From positions 86,891 to 150,890 of the forward strand of contig QHVI01000014.1 of assembly GCA_003223515.1 (NCBI GenBank): a stretch of DNA of 64,000 nt. Reading direction: 5' to 3'. The position numbers were made by a program, and so were the translations under genes. How positions within the stretch are numbered: the stretch's first letter is position 1; each line of letters opens with the position of its first letter. The DNA comes from Candidatus Angelobacter sp. Gp1-AA117. GTDB lineage: Bacteria; Acidobacteriota; Terriglobia; Terriglobales; Acidobacteriaceae. The notes beneath the pieces were generated by a model that saw only the letters and a program-made list of their open reading frames with translations, was not told the DNA's origin and did not search any database. Positions 1 through 11,200 of this stretch are shown here, piece after piece.

Positions 1-3000
1 TCTGGGTTCAGCGTAATTCCCGCTGCCGGCACCACGTAGGCCGCCAGCCGTTTGCCCTCCGTGTTATCCTGCCAGGCCAGCACCGCACACTGGCTTACTC
101 CTTCCATCTGGCTGAGAACGGCCTCGATCTCCTGCGGCTCCACGCGAAAACCGCGCACTTTCACCTGCCGGTCGGCACGGCCCAGAAATTCCAGCGCTCC
201 GTCACGGTTGCACCGTACCAGGTCTCCGGTCCGGTACATGCGCGTTCCGGAATTGCCGTATGGGTCAGCAATAAAACGTTCAGCGGTGAAGGCTGGCTCA
301 TTCAGGTATCCGCGTGCCAGGCCAACTCCGGCTACATACAGCTCTCCGGTCACTCCCAGAGGAACAGGCTGGAGCCTCGCATCCAGAACGTAGGCCCGCG
401 TCTGCCGGATGGGAAACCCAATAGGGACTCCAAAGCTCAGGCTGTCTTCTTTTCTGACTGGATAGGAGCAGGAGAATGTCGTGTTCTCCGTAGGCCCGTA
501 TCCATTGATCACCTGGCAATCGGGATGAGCTTGCACGACTCGTCTCACGTGATCAGCCGAGAGAACGTCGCCGCCCGCGAGCAGTTGTCTTATTCCTGAT
601 AAGACATTCACGTCGCTTTCGACAACCTCATGGAACAATCCGGCGGTGAGCCACAATGTATTCACCCGTTCTTGAGCAAGAACATTCCCCAGCTCGTGCG
701 CTGATACCGGTCCCGCGGGCATGACCACCACGCACCCGCCATTCAAGAGCGCGCCCCATATCTCAAAGGTCGCCGCGTCAAAGCTCAGTGGGGCCAGTTG
801 CAGGATTCGTGAGTCGCCATCCAGCTTCACATAATTGGGCTCGCAGACGAGACGGACGATGCTGGCGTGCGTCACCAGCACTCCCTTCGGACGGCCTGTG
901 GAGCCGGAAGTGTAGTTCACATAGGCGGCCATCTCTGGCGAAGAAACCGGCAGCAGATCGGGCTTATGAATTTCTGTTGCTGTCAGCTCCACCGCAATTA
1001 CGTGCTCAACCATCTCTTGGTATTCACTTCGGCTGGCATTCAGCGTGATGACGTGCCGCAATCCGGCATCCGCAATCATTTCTTTCTTTCGCGCCGCCGG
1101 ATATTCAGGAGCAATCGGAACATAAGCGCCACCGGCCTTGAGGATTGCAAGCAGCGCGACGATCATCTCTGCCGAGCGTTCCAGCGCCACACCCACCAGT
1201 GTTTCAGCCGTCACATTCAGTTGCCGTAACCAGTGAGCAACGGTGTCTGCCCGCGCATTCAGCTCGCCATACGTAAGCCTCTGCTCCCCGCAAATGACTG
1301 CCTCTGCATCTGGCCGGCGCGACACCTGTTGCTCGAACAGCATGACCACGCTTGCCTCCGGCAGACCTCCCTCGGTGGCATCTAGCTGCTCGAACAAGAG
1401 TTGCCGCTCTTCCCCATCAAGCATCTCCAGGCCGTGCAGCGGCACATCCGGAGCATCGAGAATCGCCTCCATCAAATGCGCGAAATGGCGGACCATCTGC
1501 TCCATGCGCCAGCCGTCGAACAAATCACGGTTGTAAAGCCAGAAGATCTCCAGTTGGCCTTCATGTTCCCGCGCATGAATCTCAAGATCATGACGCACGC
1601 GCAGTTCATCACTGTTCAGCGGCGTGACCTTGAGTCCCGGCAACTGCAATGCGTGCTCGGGAGCATTCTGCAGCGCAAACACAACTTGAAAGATCGGCGT
1701 TATGTTCAGGGTGCGGTGTGGCGCGAGTTCTTCGACCAGCCTTTCGAAGGGCACGTCCTGGTGCTTGTAGGCCTCGAGCACTGTCGCGCGCACCGCACTC
1801 AGCAACTTCACAAAGCTGCTTTCTTCATTCACGCGCACGCGCATGGCCAGCGAATTCACGAAAAAGCCGATGGCATCTTCAAGCTGCCGCTCCTGGCGGT
1901 TGGCGATGGGAGATCCGGTCACCACATCAGGCTGGCCGCTGTAACGTTCGAGCAGCACAGCCAGCGCAGAAAGCAAGCCTATATATAAAGTTGCGCTGCT
2001 GGCATGAATCAGTCGCTTGAACCGGCCCAGTTGCTCGCCCGGAATCGTGATCCGGCACAGGTCAGCCGCGAATGTCTGCTGTGGCCCGCGTGGCCTGTCC
2101 AGAGGCAGTCCCAGCTCTGCCGGAGCACCCGCAAGATGTTCCTTCCAGAAATCCAGTTGTTCCACCAGCGTTCCCGCCTCCAGCCATGAGCGCTGCCATA
2201 ATGTGAAATCCGCATATTGAATTGCCGGCGGCTGCAGCGCGTCCTCCCGTTGCCCATTCTGAAACGCATCGTAAAGCGCCATGAACTCGCGGTTGAAGAC
2301 GCCGCCAGACCAGCCATCGCAGATAATGTGATGGGTGCTGAGCAGCAGAACGTGCTCCTCCGCTCCCAGCCTTATCACCCTTGGACGCAGCAATGGCCCC
2401 TGCGCCAGGTCGAATTTCTCATTCCATTCCTGCCGCAGTCGTTCAGCCATCCTGTTCTTCTGGCTTTCATCATCCAGTGCGGACAGGTCTTCTACAGCAA
2501 GAGAAATCTGCAACTCCGGCAGGATGACCTGCTCTGGCTCTCCATCATGGCCATGGCGGAAGCAGGTGCGCAGAATTTCGTGCCGCTCCACAATGGTGTT
2601 GATCGCCCACTGGAGTGCTTCGTGATCGAACTTCCCGCTCAGGCGCAAAGCCTCAGTGAGGTTGTATTGAATGCTCGATCCTTCCAGTTGATCAATAAAC
2701 CACAGCCGCTGCTGTGCATAGGAAAGCGGCAGGTGCGCCGGGCGCTCTTGCGGCTTGAGCACCGGACGCAGCTTGTCAGCCTCCACCATTCTCTGGGCGA
2801 GCTCGGCAACCGTGGAGGCATTGAACACTTCGGCCAGGCGCAACTCTTTCCCCAGCACCGACCGCACTCGTCCTGCCAGGCGCATTGCCGCCAGCGAGTG
2901 TCCGCCTAGGTCAAAGAAATTATCTTCCGGGCTCACCTGCTCCAGCCCCAAGACTTCCGCAAACACTTCACACAGGGCTTCCTCTTCGGGCGTGCGTGGT

Positions 3001-5903
3001 GCGTAGCGTGCGCCATTGTTGCGCTCCGGGACCGGCAATGCATGGCGATCCAGCTTCCCGCCGGAGGTCACCGGTAATGACGGCAGCACCACCAATGCGC
3101 TGGGCCACATGTATTTAGGCAGGCTCTGCTGCACGTAACTCCGCAGTTCTGGAACCACAATTTTCGTCTGTACCTTCGGCGCAACATATGCCGCCAGATA
3201 CTTCCCGCCTGCTCCATCGTTGCGCGCTACCACTGCCGCCTGTTCCACCTGCGGATAGCTGCGTAATGCGGCCTCTATTTCCCCCAACTCGATGCGGTTG
3301 CCACGTATCTTGACCTGATGGTCGGTGCGTCCTACGAACTCCAGGTTCCCATCCGCGCGCCAACGCACGCGATCGCCGCTTCGGTATAGACGCGCCCCGG
3401 CAGTCTGTGAAAATGGGTCAGGCATGAATCTTTCCGCCGTCAACTCCGGATGATTCTGATACCCGCGTGCAACACCTGATCCGCCAATGAACAACTCCCC
3501 TGCAATTCCCGCCGGGAGCGGTTGCAGGTTTGCGTCCAGAACGTAAACGCGTGTATTCGCAATCGGCTTTCCTATGCACACATCTTCCGGAAAAACTCTC
3601 TCCGCTAAGACTGAGTTGGCCGTCGCCTCAGTCGGTCCGTAGATATTGGAAATCTTCAGTTCCGGCAGGATCTTGAGAGACTGTTCAACCAGCTCAGGGG
3701 TGCAACTTTCTCCTCCCAGCCACAGTTGCGCCAGGTTTCGCGGAACAATTTCCTTGCGTCTCGTGAATTCCTCGAGCATCTGTTGCCACAGCGAAGGCAC
3801 ACAGTTGAGCGCCATCCGGCCAAGCCCGGACATTCGCGCAAATATCTTTTCCGGATCGGCCACAAGATCGGCAAAAACACAGACAGTGCGGCCCGTCAGC
3901 AGAGGTCCCAGGATCTGCTTCAGCGATGCGTCGAAACCCAGGCTGCTGATTGCAGGCAGAGAATCGACGTCTTTCAATAAAAATTCTTTTACCCACAGCA
4001 GGTAGTTGAGCAGGCTGCCGTATTCAACCACCACTCCCTTGGGTGTACCCGTAGAGCCGGAGGTATAGATAACATAGGCGGCATTCCCCGGCTCTGCAAT
4101 CACGGCGGGATTGCTTTCGTGATCCCCCCGAGTCAGCGCAGCATCATCGTCCAGATAAATGATCTTCCCGATAGTCTCCGGCAGTATGTGCCCCAGAGCT
4201 CGCTCGCTCAGCAGTGCTGCAAGCTGGCTGTCGTTCACGATATGGCGCAAGCGCCTTGACGGATCATCGGGACTCAATGGAACGTAAGCTCCGCCTGCTT
4301 TGAGAACCGCCAGAACAGCCGTAACCATCCTCGCGGAGCGCCGCACACAGATGCCAACGCGAACCTCGGGACCAATACCAAGTCGTCTCAGAGAATGCGC
4401 AAGCTGGTTCGCCTGCCGGTTCAGCTCCGCGTAGGTCAGGCGTTCAGCATCATCTGCCACAGCCATTGCGCCCGGTGTTCGCTCTGCCTGCTGCTCCAAT
4501 AGAGTCTGTAAAGTTGCAGCCGGATAACTTCGCTCTGTCCTGTTCCACTCATAGAGGATCTGCTGCCGCTCTTCCCTGCCCAGCAATGATAATTCACAGA
4601 CTTGCTGCAGAGGATTCTCAGCCATAGCGGCGAGCAGTTGCTGCACCTGCTTCAGGATGGTTCGGATGGCACGTGGGCTGAAGCGTCGCCGGTCATAGAT
4701 GATGCGCAGCAGGAATTCTTCCTCGGGTTCAACCCGCAACACCAGCGGATACGTAGCGCCGCCGAAAGCGCGGTTCGAAATAAACCGGATGTTTCCATGC
4801 TGTTCCTGCGCTTCCGTTGCGACGGGATGGTTTTCATACACCAGGAAACTTTCAAACAGCGGCAGCGCGCCCGGCACCTCGCTCCAACTCTTGATCTCTA
4901 CCAGCGAGCTGTATTCATAGCTGCCCATCTCCATCTGGTGGTTCTGGATCGTCCTGAGCCACTCCATCAACTGCTGCTCGCCGCCAACCGGCACTCTCAG
5001 GGGCAAGGTATTGGCCAGCATGCCTGCCATGGATTCCACGCCAGGCAATGAAACTGGCCGTCCCGAGACTGTCACGCCAAAAACTACATCGCTGCTGGCG
5101 CCGTAGAATCCTATAAGCCGTGCCCATGCGGCTTCAAAAAATGTGCTCAGGGTGATCCGGTGCCGCCGGGCAATGGTTTGCAGTTCAGTCGCTATCTCGC
5201 GCTCCAGCACCGCGGAGAGTTCAGGATATTCCAGCGCACTATCAGACGCACTGAGCTTCAGATCCTCAACTCCGAGAACCGTGGGAGAGGTGAACCCTTT
5301 TAAGGTCTTCCGCCAGAATGCTTCGGCGTCAGCTTTGTTCTGCTGCTGGATCCATGCGATAAACTCCCGGTAGGGCCGCGAATTCGGCAGATCTAATTCC
5401 CGCCCGTCGCAAAATGCTTTGTAATAGGCTGAGAGTTCTCCCAGGATAATATTGGCCGACCAGCCATCCAGCAAAAGGTGGGAATAATTCCAGATGAATT
5501 GAATGCGTCCGGCGCTCAGGCGCATCAATCCTATGCGCATCAGTGGCGCCTGCGCCGGATCGAAACCCCGCCGGTGTTCTTCCCGCAGATATTCCTGCAG
5601 CCGGGATTCCTGCTCTTGCTCGCTGAAGCCGCTCCAGCCTCGTTCATCCCATGTTAGAGTGACCTGCTGCCGGACCACTTGCAGAGGCTTGGGAACTTTT
5701 TGCCAGACAAATGAGGTGCGTAGAACTGTGTGCCGTTCCAGCAGCTTCTGCCACGCTCGCTTGAACGCGCTGGAATCAAAATGTCCCTCGATGATGAAAT
5801 TGAGATGCACAACATACGCACCGCTCCCGGTCTCCAGCAGGATGTGAAACAGCATTCCTTCCTGCAAAGGTGAAAGCGGGTAAATGTCTTGAACGTTTCT
5901 CAT
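1..5903 (-). CDS. Nonribosomal peptide synthetase, C-A-T-C-A..., 3' end beyond window
   Basis: Reading leftwards from ATG 5903, the frame stays open to the window edge (about 1967 codons seen). Domain order: C1 with core SHLLLDGWS near residue 141 (first His replaced by Ser, second His kept); A1 with YTSGSTGTPKG near 615; T1 with LGGHS near 1000; C2 with HHIICDGWS near 1193; A2 with YTSGSTGRPKG near 1663, cut before its final core motifs. Read by eye, the A1 specificity code is DAKNWGIAN(K), which I do not recognise. A2 gives DAFWLGGTF(K), a valine-type code. The N-terminus (NVQDIYPLSPLQEGMLFH) is of the kind usual in C domains that accept a D-configured donor, so the upstream partner protein may end in an epimerisation domain; none in this window does. 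It is divergent from the panP-like gene. Domain calls are secure; position in the assembly line is inferred. Confidence 0.95.
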   Translation of the reverse strand, partial: MRNVQDIYPLSPLQEGMLFHILLETGSGAYVVHLNFIIEGHFDSSAFKRAWQKLLERHTVLRTSFVWQKVPKPLQVVRQQVTLTWDERGWSGFSEQEQESRLQEYLREEHRRGFDPAQAPLMRIGLMRLSAGRIQFIWNYSHLLLDGWSANIILGELSAYYKAFCDGRELDLPNSRPYREFIAWIQQQNKADAEAFWRKTLKGFTSPTVLGVEDLKLSASDSALEYPELSAVLEREIATELQTIARRHRITLSTFFEAAWARLIGFYGASSDVVFGVTVSGRPVSLPGVESMAGMLANTLPLRVPVGGEQQLMEWLRTIQNHQMEMGSYEYSSLVEIKSWSEVPGALPLFESFLVYENHPVATEAQEQHGNIRFISNRAFGGATYPLVLRVEPEEEFLLRIIYDRRRFSPRAIRTILKQVQQLLAAMAENPLQQVCELSLLGREERQQILYEWNRTERSYPAATLQTLLEQQAERTPGAMAVADDAERLTYAELNRQANQLAHSLRRLGIGPEVRVGICVRRSARMVTAVLAVLKAGGAYVPLSPDDPSRRLRHIVNDSQLAALLSERALGHILPETIGKIIYLDDDAALTRGDHESNPAVIAEPGNAAYVIYTSGSTGTPKGVVVEYGSLLNYLLWVKEFLLKDVDSLPAISSLGFDASLKQILGPLLTGRTVCVFADLVADPEKIFARMSGLGRMALNCVPSLWQQMLEEFTRRKEIVPRNLAQLWLGGESCTPELVEQSLKILPELKISNIYGPTEATANSVLAERVFPEDVCIGKPIANTRVYVLDANLQPLPAGIAGELFIGGSGVARGYQNHPELTAERFMPDPFSQTAGARLYRSGDRVRWRADGNLEFVGRTDHQVKIRGNRIELGEIEAALRSYPQVEQAAVVARNDGAGGKYLAAYVAPKVQTKIVVPELRSYVQQSLPKYMWPSALVVLPSLPVTSGGKLDRHALPVPERNNGARYAPRTPEEEALCEVFAEVLGLEQVSPEDNFFDLGGHSLAAMRLAGRVRSVLGKELRLAEVFNASTVAELAQRMVEADKLRPVLKPQERPAHLPLSYAQQRLWFIDQLEGSSIQYNLTEALRLSGKFDHEALQWAINTIVERHEILRTCFRHGHDGEPEQVILPELQISLAVEDLSALDDESQKNRMAERLRQEWNEKFDLAQGPLLRPRVIRLGAEEHVLLLSTHHIICDGWSGGVFNREFMALYDAFQNGQREDALQPPAIQYADFTLWQRSWLEAGTLVEQLDFWKEHLAGAPAELGLPLDRPRGPQQTFAADLCRITIPGEQLGRFKRLIHASSATLYIGLLSALAVLLERYSGQPDVVTGSPIANRQERQLEDAIGFFVNSLAMRVRVNEESSFVKLLSAVRATVLEAYKHQDVPFERLVEELAPHRTLNITPIFQVVFALQNAPEHALQLPGLKVTPLNSDELRVRHDLEIHAREHEGQLEIFWLYNRDLFDGWRMEQMVRHFAHLMEAILDAPDVPLHGLEMLDGEERQLLFEQLDATEGGLPEASVVMLFEQQVSRRPDAEAVICGEQRLTYGELNARADTVAHWLRQLNVTAETLVGVALERSAEMIVALLAILKAGGAYVPIAPEYPAARKKEMIADAGLRHVITLNASRSEYQEMVEHVIAVELTATEIHKPDLLPVSSPEMAAYVNYTSGSTGRPKGVLVTHASIVRLVCEPNYVKLDGDSRILQLAPLSFDAATFEIWGALLNGGCVVVMPAGPVSAHELGNVLAQERVNTLWLTAGLFHEVVESDVNVLSGIRQLLAGGDVLSADHVRRVVQAHPDCQVINGYGPTENTTFSCSYPVRKEDSLSFGVPIGFPIRQTRAYVLDARLQPVPLGVTGELYVAGVGLARGYLNEPAFTAERFIADPYGNSGTRMYRTGDLVRCNRDGALEFLGRADRQVKVRGFRVEPQEIEAVLSQMEGVSQCAVLAWQDNTEGKRLAAYVVPAAGITLNP

Positions 5904-6331
5904 TGTGCATTCTTACGGGTCACATGCGTGGGCCTGGACACAAGGCGAATGGCGGCGAGTCAGACCAGAGCAGGAACCAGGCTTAGAAGGATTAAAGTCC
6001 TATTATATTCAAACCTCTGCGGAATCCGGCGGGTAAACATGGTTGGGTTCGATGAAAAGTTTGGATAGCATCCGCACATGTACAACGAAAGTGCAGGTGT
6101 GTCACTTTTCTGGTGCAAAACTACTGTCAGTATGACTTAAGCATTCTTAGCACTGCTCGGACAAATGGATTTTTACGAGCGCCACTGGATAGCTTATGGA
6201 TGCTTTCGACTATAATTCGCAAAGGTAATGCTCCTGCTCAAATGAGTTGTTTTTAATTTTTTAGAGTGCTTCCGGTTTGCCGGTCGCAACATATTCATCC
6301 TGATTAGTCTTTCTCCATAAGGTTCTTGTGA
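5904..6331. promoter_or_regulatory. Divergent intergenic promoter region
   Basis: This 428-bp AT-richer gap separates the leftward NRPS from the rightward decarboxylase and must carry both promoters. On the minus strand a perfect TATAAT lies at 6007-6002, about 100 nt before the NRPS start. On the plus strand a perfect TATAAT lies at 6211-6216, about 115 nt before the decarboxylase ATG. Neither has a convincing TTGACA-like box at 16-18 nt, so an activator or alternative sigma factor is possible. I see no gene here. Confidence 0.4.
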
Positions 6332-7936
6332 ATGCTATCCAGCGGTAGTTGCTCTTTCCAGGATCACATACTCGGCCTGTTTTCGAATTCTGCGGAAGCT
6401 GAAGCGAATTACGCTGCTGCCCGCCAGCGCCTTCTCGCCGCTTTGGCGAACTGGCGAAACCAAACTGCCAATAGTTTGTCACCAGACCCCGATTCTTCAT
6501 CTCCTACGAATTTGCTGGATTACTTCGAACAGCTTGAACGAACAGTCATTCGCAACTCCGCTGACCTGGCATCGCCATTATGTATGGGGCATATGAGCGG
6601 CATTTATCCGCGCTTCATGGCCCTGATAGGCGAATTGATTCTGTCTCTGAACCAAAACCTTGTGAAACGGGAAGCCTCGCCGGTGCTGACTCAGGTTGAA
6701 CTTGAAACTCTGGCGGCGCTGCATCGGCTGATTTACAACCAGACCAGTGGCTTTTATCTCCGTCATGTTCAGGATCACGCCAGTACTCTGGGACTGGTCA
6801 CCTCTGGCGGTACTCTCGGCAATCTCACTGCGCTTTGGATTGCTCGCAATCTCAGCTTCATGCCCCGCCATGATTTTCCCGGAATCGAAGCCGCCGGTAT
6901 GACGCGTGCTCTTGAGCATTACGGTTATGAAAGCGCTGTGATTGTCGGCTCAAGATTGATGCATTACTCCATGGAGAAGGCCGCGGCCTTGCTTGGCCTG
7001 GGCACTCAGAATGTTTTGCTGCTGCCCGTGGATCGTGACAATCGGCTTGAAACATCTGCGCTCCAGGATTGCATCTCCGATTGCGCCACGCATCGCAAAC
7101 GAATCATTGCGGTGCTTGGCATTGCCGGGACCACCGAGTGCGGCAGCATCGATCCATTGCAAACAATTGCCGAAATCGCCCGAGCCGGCAACATCTTCTT
7201 TCACGTGGATGCCGCCTGGGGTGGTCCGCTTTTGTTTTCTCAGCAACACCGCCGCTTATTGTCTGGGATTGAGCAGGCTGACTCCGTAGTTTTAGATGGT
7301 CACAAGCAGATGTACCTCCCTGTGGCCGCCAGCGCGCTTCTTCTACGTGATCCCACTGCGGCACGCGCCATTGAAAAGCACAGTCATTACATGCTTCAGG
7401 AAGGCTCCGGTGACCTGGGCCGCCGTTCATTGGAAGGCTCACGCAATGGAGCCGCTTTGTTTTTTCATGCTGCCTTGCGCCTGATCGGTGAACAGGGATA
7501 TGGGTTTCTCATGGAAGAGAATCTGCGCAAATCCCGCATCATGGCTGAACTCGTTCGAATGCGGCCCGAATTTGAGCTGCTGTCCGAATCGCAGACCAAT
7601 ATTCTTCTCTATCGTGGACTGCCCCTGGCTCTTCGCGGCCGCCGTATGTCTCCCTTTTCCAGTGAAGAGCATGCCGTGATCAATGCCTTCAATGAACGCC
7701 TGCAGAAGCAGCAATCACAGGCAGGCCGTACCTTTGTGTCGCGCACTACCATCGCTCTCGGAAATGCCTCCCCGGCGGCTCCTCTGGTGGCCTTGCGTGC
7801 AGTCATCACCAATCCGCTGCTCCAGCAACACCACATGCAGAGCGTGCTCGAAGATCAGGTTTCCATCATGGCAGAACTTGAGAATCAGGCTGATCGTGAA
7901 ACCTCAGGCTGCTTCGCCGTCCACCCTGTCCGTTGA
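6332..7936 (+). CDS. panP: PLP-dependent aspartate 1-decarboxylase, PanP-like (group II decarboxylase)
   Basis: A 534-aa fold-type I PLP enzyme. It shows the group II decarboxylase signature: VDAAWGGP with the cofactor Asp at about residue 293, and DGHKQMY with the Schiff-base Lys at about 325. Conserved blocks such as MGHMSG, LNQNLV, LVTSGGT, GIAGTTECG and the C-terminal KSFVSRT-like segment match, from memory, the Vibrio-type PanP family, which turns L-aspartate into beta-alanine. The length is right for that family. AAGG nine bases before the ATG supports the start. Beta-alanine is needed for pantothenate and thus for the phosphopantetheine arm of carrier domains, and could also be a peptide building block. 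Being first in the operon with the TE module links it to the cluster. A glutamate or aromatic amino acid decarboxylase is the alternative. Confidence 0.75.
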   Translation: MLSSGSCSFQDHILGLFSNSAEAEANYAAARQRLLAALANWRNQTANSLSPDPDSSSPTNLLDYFEQLERTVIRNSADLASPLCMGHMSGIYPRFMALIGELILSLNQNLVKREASPVLTQVELETLAALHRLIYNQTSGFYLRHVQDHASTLGLVTSGGTLGNLTALWIARNLSFMPRHDFPGIEAAGMTRALEHYGYESAVIVGSRLMHYSMEKAAALLGLGTQNVLLLPVDRDNRLETSALQDCISDCATHRKRIIAVLGIAGTTECGSIDPLQTIAEIARAGNIFFHVDAAWGGPLLFSQQHRRLLSGIEQADSVVLDGHKQMYLPVAASALLLRDPTAARAIEKHSHYMLQEGSGDLGRRSLEGSRNGAALFFHAALRLIGEQGYGFLMEENLRKSRIMAELVRMRPEFELLSESQTNILLYRGLPLALRGRRMSPFSSEEHAVINAFNERLQKQQSQAGRTFVSRTTIALGNASPAAPLVALRAVITNPLLQQHHMQSVLEDQVSIMAELENQADRETSGCFAVHPVR

Positions 7937-8277
7937 GTCCACTTCATCCACATTCCGTGAATCGCCGGACCTTGCGGGAGATGGCCTGCCTGGAGCGCAC
8001 ATTCGCCTCCTGGTTGGTTTTTCAGTGCAACTTGCCAGAATTCAGCCCCAGATTCCCTCTTGACATAGTACTATTTCTAATATGTTTAATCTGTTATGGA
8101 ACAGGTTGACCGCCGGAAGCCGGTGAATGTTTTGTCGCATTTATCCCCTCATCCTGGACATCACTCAAGTTTGGTCGCGGAGAACTGTTGCGCAGTGGAA
8201 CCATCAAACCCTGTTCCAGTCGCTCATCACGCTGCCTTCGGGATGGCAACAAACGTTGGGGTATCGTGGGATAATCA
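7937..8277. other. 341-bp gap with no recognisable gene
   Basis: No supported gene lies here; the short frames present have no family features. It holds a promoter-like sequence at about 8060-8090 (listed separately) and otherwise an untranslated leader of roughly 190 nt for the following NRPS gene. Confidence 0.5.
8060..8090 (+). promoter_or_regulatory. Candidate sigma-70-like promoter before the TE-module NRPS
   Basis: A perfect TTGACA at 8060-8065 is followed by an AT-rich stretch containing TATGTT at 8081-8086 (15-nt spacer) and TTTAAT at 8085-8090 (19-nt spacer). Neither spacing is ideal, but this is the best promoter-like sequence in the gap and suggests the NRPS can be transcribed independently of the decarboxylase. 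Confidence 0.4.
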
Positions 8278-11200
8278 ATGCAGTTAACCATGGCGGATTC
8301 TCACCATACAGGAGTTGGAAGCCCCGATAAAGCGCGGCGCGTTTTGGCTCTGCTTGAGAAAAAGAGAGAAGCTGGCGCGGAGCAGAAGGAAACCATCTCA
8401 AAACGTCCGGTTTATTCTCCCTGCCCTGCATCGTTTGCCCAGCAGCGCCTGTGGTTTGTGGAGCAGATGTCACCCGGCAGCGCGAACAACCTGCAAACCA
8501 TCTTGCCGGTGAGGGTGCACCTGGACCTGCATGCTCTTAACGCTGCGTGGCTGGAAATAGTCAGGAGACATGAGGCCCTGCGGACCACGTTCGGACTCAT
8601 AGATGGCCAGGTGATGCAGTTTATTTCTCCGGAATCGAAATCTTCGTTGTCCATGGAAGACCTGAGGGAGAGCAGTCCCTCAGACCGCCATGCCCGGCTT
8701 CGCGATCTGCTTCAGAAGGAAGGAGAGCACGATTTTGATCTCTCCACAGGCCCGCTGGCACGCGCTGTTCTTATCAGACTTGGCGAGGAAGAATACAGGC
8801 TGTCCTTTACCATGCACCACATCATTACCGATGGATGGTCACTGGGCGTGCTGATCCGGGAACTCACGGCAGTATACGAGGCTTTCAGCGAAGGGCGTCC
8901 AAATCCTCTTGCTCCACTCCCAATCCAATATGCTGATTTTGCGTGGTGGCAACGGCAGCACCTGACCGGCGATGTTCTGGAAAAGCAAATGAGCTACTGG
9001 CGCAGCCAGCTCAACCATAGCCCCATCCTGGAATTGCCGCCGGACCATCCCCGCACCCAAAAAGCCAAACTTCGCGGGGCCTCCCGCCATTTTCAAATTC
9101 CCGCGGAGCTGGCTGAGCGTCTCCGCGAACTTGGACGTCAGAACCAGGCGAGCTTGTTCATGGTCCTGCTTGCAGTCTGGAAGGTGCTCCTTTACCGCTA
9201 TAGTGGCCAGACTGACGTTGTGGTGGGCGCACCCATTGCAAACCGCACCCGGGTGGAAATTGAGCCTCTCATCGGGTTCTTTGTAAACACGCTGGTGCTG
9301 CGGACCGACCTGAGCGGAGACTCGAGTTTCTCAGAAGTGCTGGCGCGGGTGCGCACTACAACTCTGGACGCTTATGAGCACCAGGACGTGCCTTACGAGA
9401 AGCTGGTTGCAGAACTCCATCCGGAACGTACTGCCAGCCAATCGCCCTTTTTCGCAACCATGCTGAACTGGGTCAATACCCCCGGGCTGGAATTCGCGGG
9501 AACACATCTGGATCCGGCCCCGCTGGAGAATCTTACCGCCAGGTTTGACCTTGCACTGCACATCATGGAAGCCAATGGTGCTTTGCCTGCCAGCTTCGAA
9601 TACAACGCAGATCTATATGAATCCGCCACCATCGCCCAACTGGCTGAGCATTTCCAGAACCTGCTGGCAGCGATTGCGACAGACGCAGACCAGCCAATTT
9701 CTAAACTGGACCTGTTAAGCCAGGAGGAGCATAACCACGTCATCTGCGAATGGAGCCAGGCAGCGCTTCTCTGTCCCACCGGTGAGACTCTATTGGAGTT
9801 GCTGCACTCTCAGGCACAGAAAACACCGGAACACCAGGCCATCATGTGTGGAGGAGAAGCGTGGAGCTATCGTGAACTGCATCGGCGCGCAAACCAGCTC
9901 GCGCATTTTCTGAGAAAGCTGGGAGCAGGCCCGGAGATTCCGGTTGGCGTCTGTATGGAGCGCAACCCGCAACTTGTCATAGCGCTGGTGGGCGCTCTCA
10001 AGGCCGGGGCAGCTTATGTGCCGCTGGATCCGAATTATCCGGCAGAACGGCTGAAATATATGCTGGAAGATTCCGGAGCCAGGGTGTTGCTGACTCAGGA
10101 AAAATTTTTGCCTTTATTGAATTTCTATCCCGGCAAGGTGGTCAACCTGGATACGTTATGGGGAGAGATCGGCAATGAAAGCCCGGAAAATCCCGAGGCC
10201 ATTATCTTCCCGGAAAACCTAGCTTATGTAATTTACACCTCGGGCTCAACCGGCAGGCCCAAGGCCGTAGCCATTCGCCACAGCAGCGCAGCCGTGATGC
10301 TGCGCTGGGCCCACCATGTATTTTCGGCACAGGAACTCTCCTGTGTCCTGGCTTCTACTTCCATTTGTTTCGACATGTCGGTATTTGAAATCTTTGCCCC
10401 GCTGAGTTGCGGCGGCACAGTGTTGCTGACGGCCAATCTTTTGGAACTGCCAAAGATTTCTGACGCCGGGGTAACGCTGATCAACACGGTACCTTCCGTG
10501 ATGAGAGAACTGATCAGGAACGGGGCCCTGCCCGGATCAGTGCAAACCGTCAATCTGGGTGGCGAAAGCCTGCCTGCGGACCTGGTGCGTGATGTTTATG
10601 CAAACAGCAAAGTCCAGAGGGTGTGTAATCTTTATGGCCCTTCAGAAGACACAACCTATTCGACGTATGCCTTTATCGAGCGTGAGGCGGACACCATACC
10701 CATTGGGCAGCCGATTGCCAACACTCAGGCTTACGTTTTAGACCAGTGGATGCACCTTGCGCCTGCACGAGTGGAAGGTGAACTTTACCTGGGAGGCGCG
10801 GGATTGGCGCGCGGCTATTTGAACCGTCCCCAAGTGACAGCAGAACGCTTCTTACCCGATCCCTTCAGTGGACAGCCAGGTGAACGCCTCTACAAGACCG
10901 GCGACCGGGTCCGCTGGCGGCGTGATGGAACGCTTGAATTTCTGGGCAGGACTGATCAGCAGGTAAAAATTCGTGGCTTCCGTATTGAGCCCGGCGAGAT
11001 CGAGTCTGTATTAGAAGCACACCCGGGAATTCGCCAGGCCGCGGTCATTGTGCGGGACGACCATGCTGCGGGAAAGCAAATCGTGGCCTTTGTGGCGTCC
11101 AGTCAAGATCATTCGCCCACGATCCAGGAACTGCGCCGGCATGTAAAGAGTCTCTTACCTGCCTATATGGCGCCTGGATCTTATGTCTTTGTTGACCAAT

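Noticed and set aside
5460..5500. Inactive first C domain of the left NRPS because of SHLLLDG
   Set aside because: The second, catalytic His is present; loss of the first His alone occurs in active domains.
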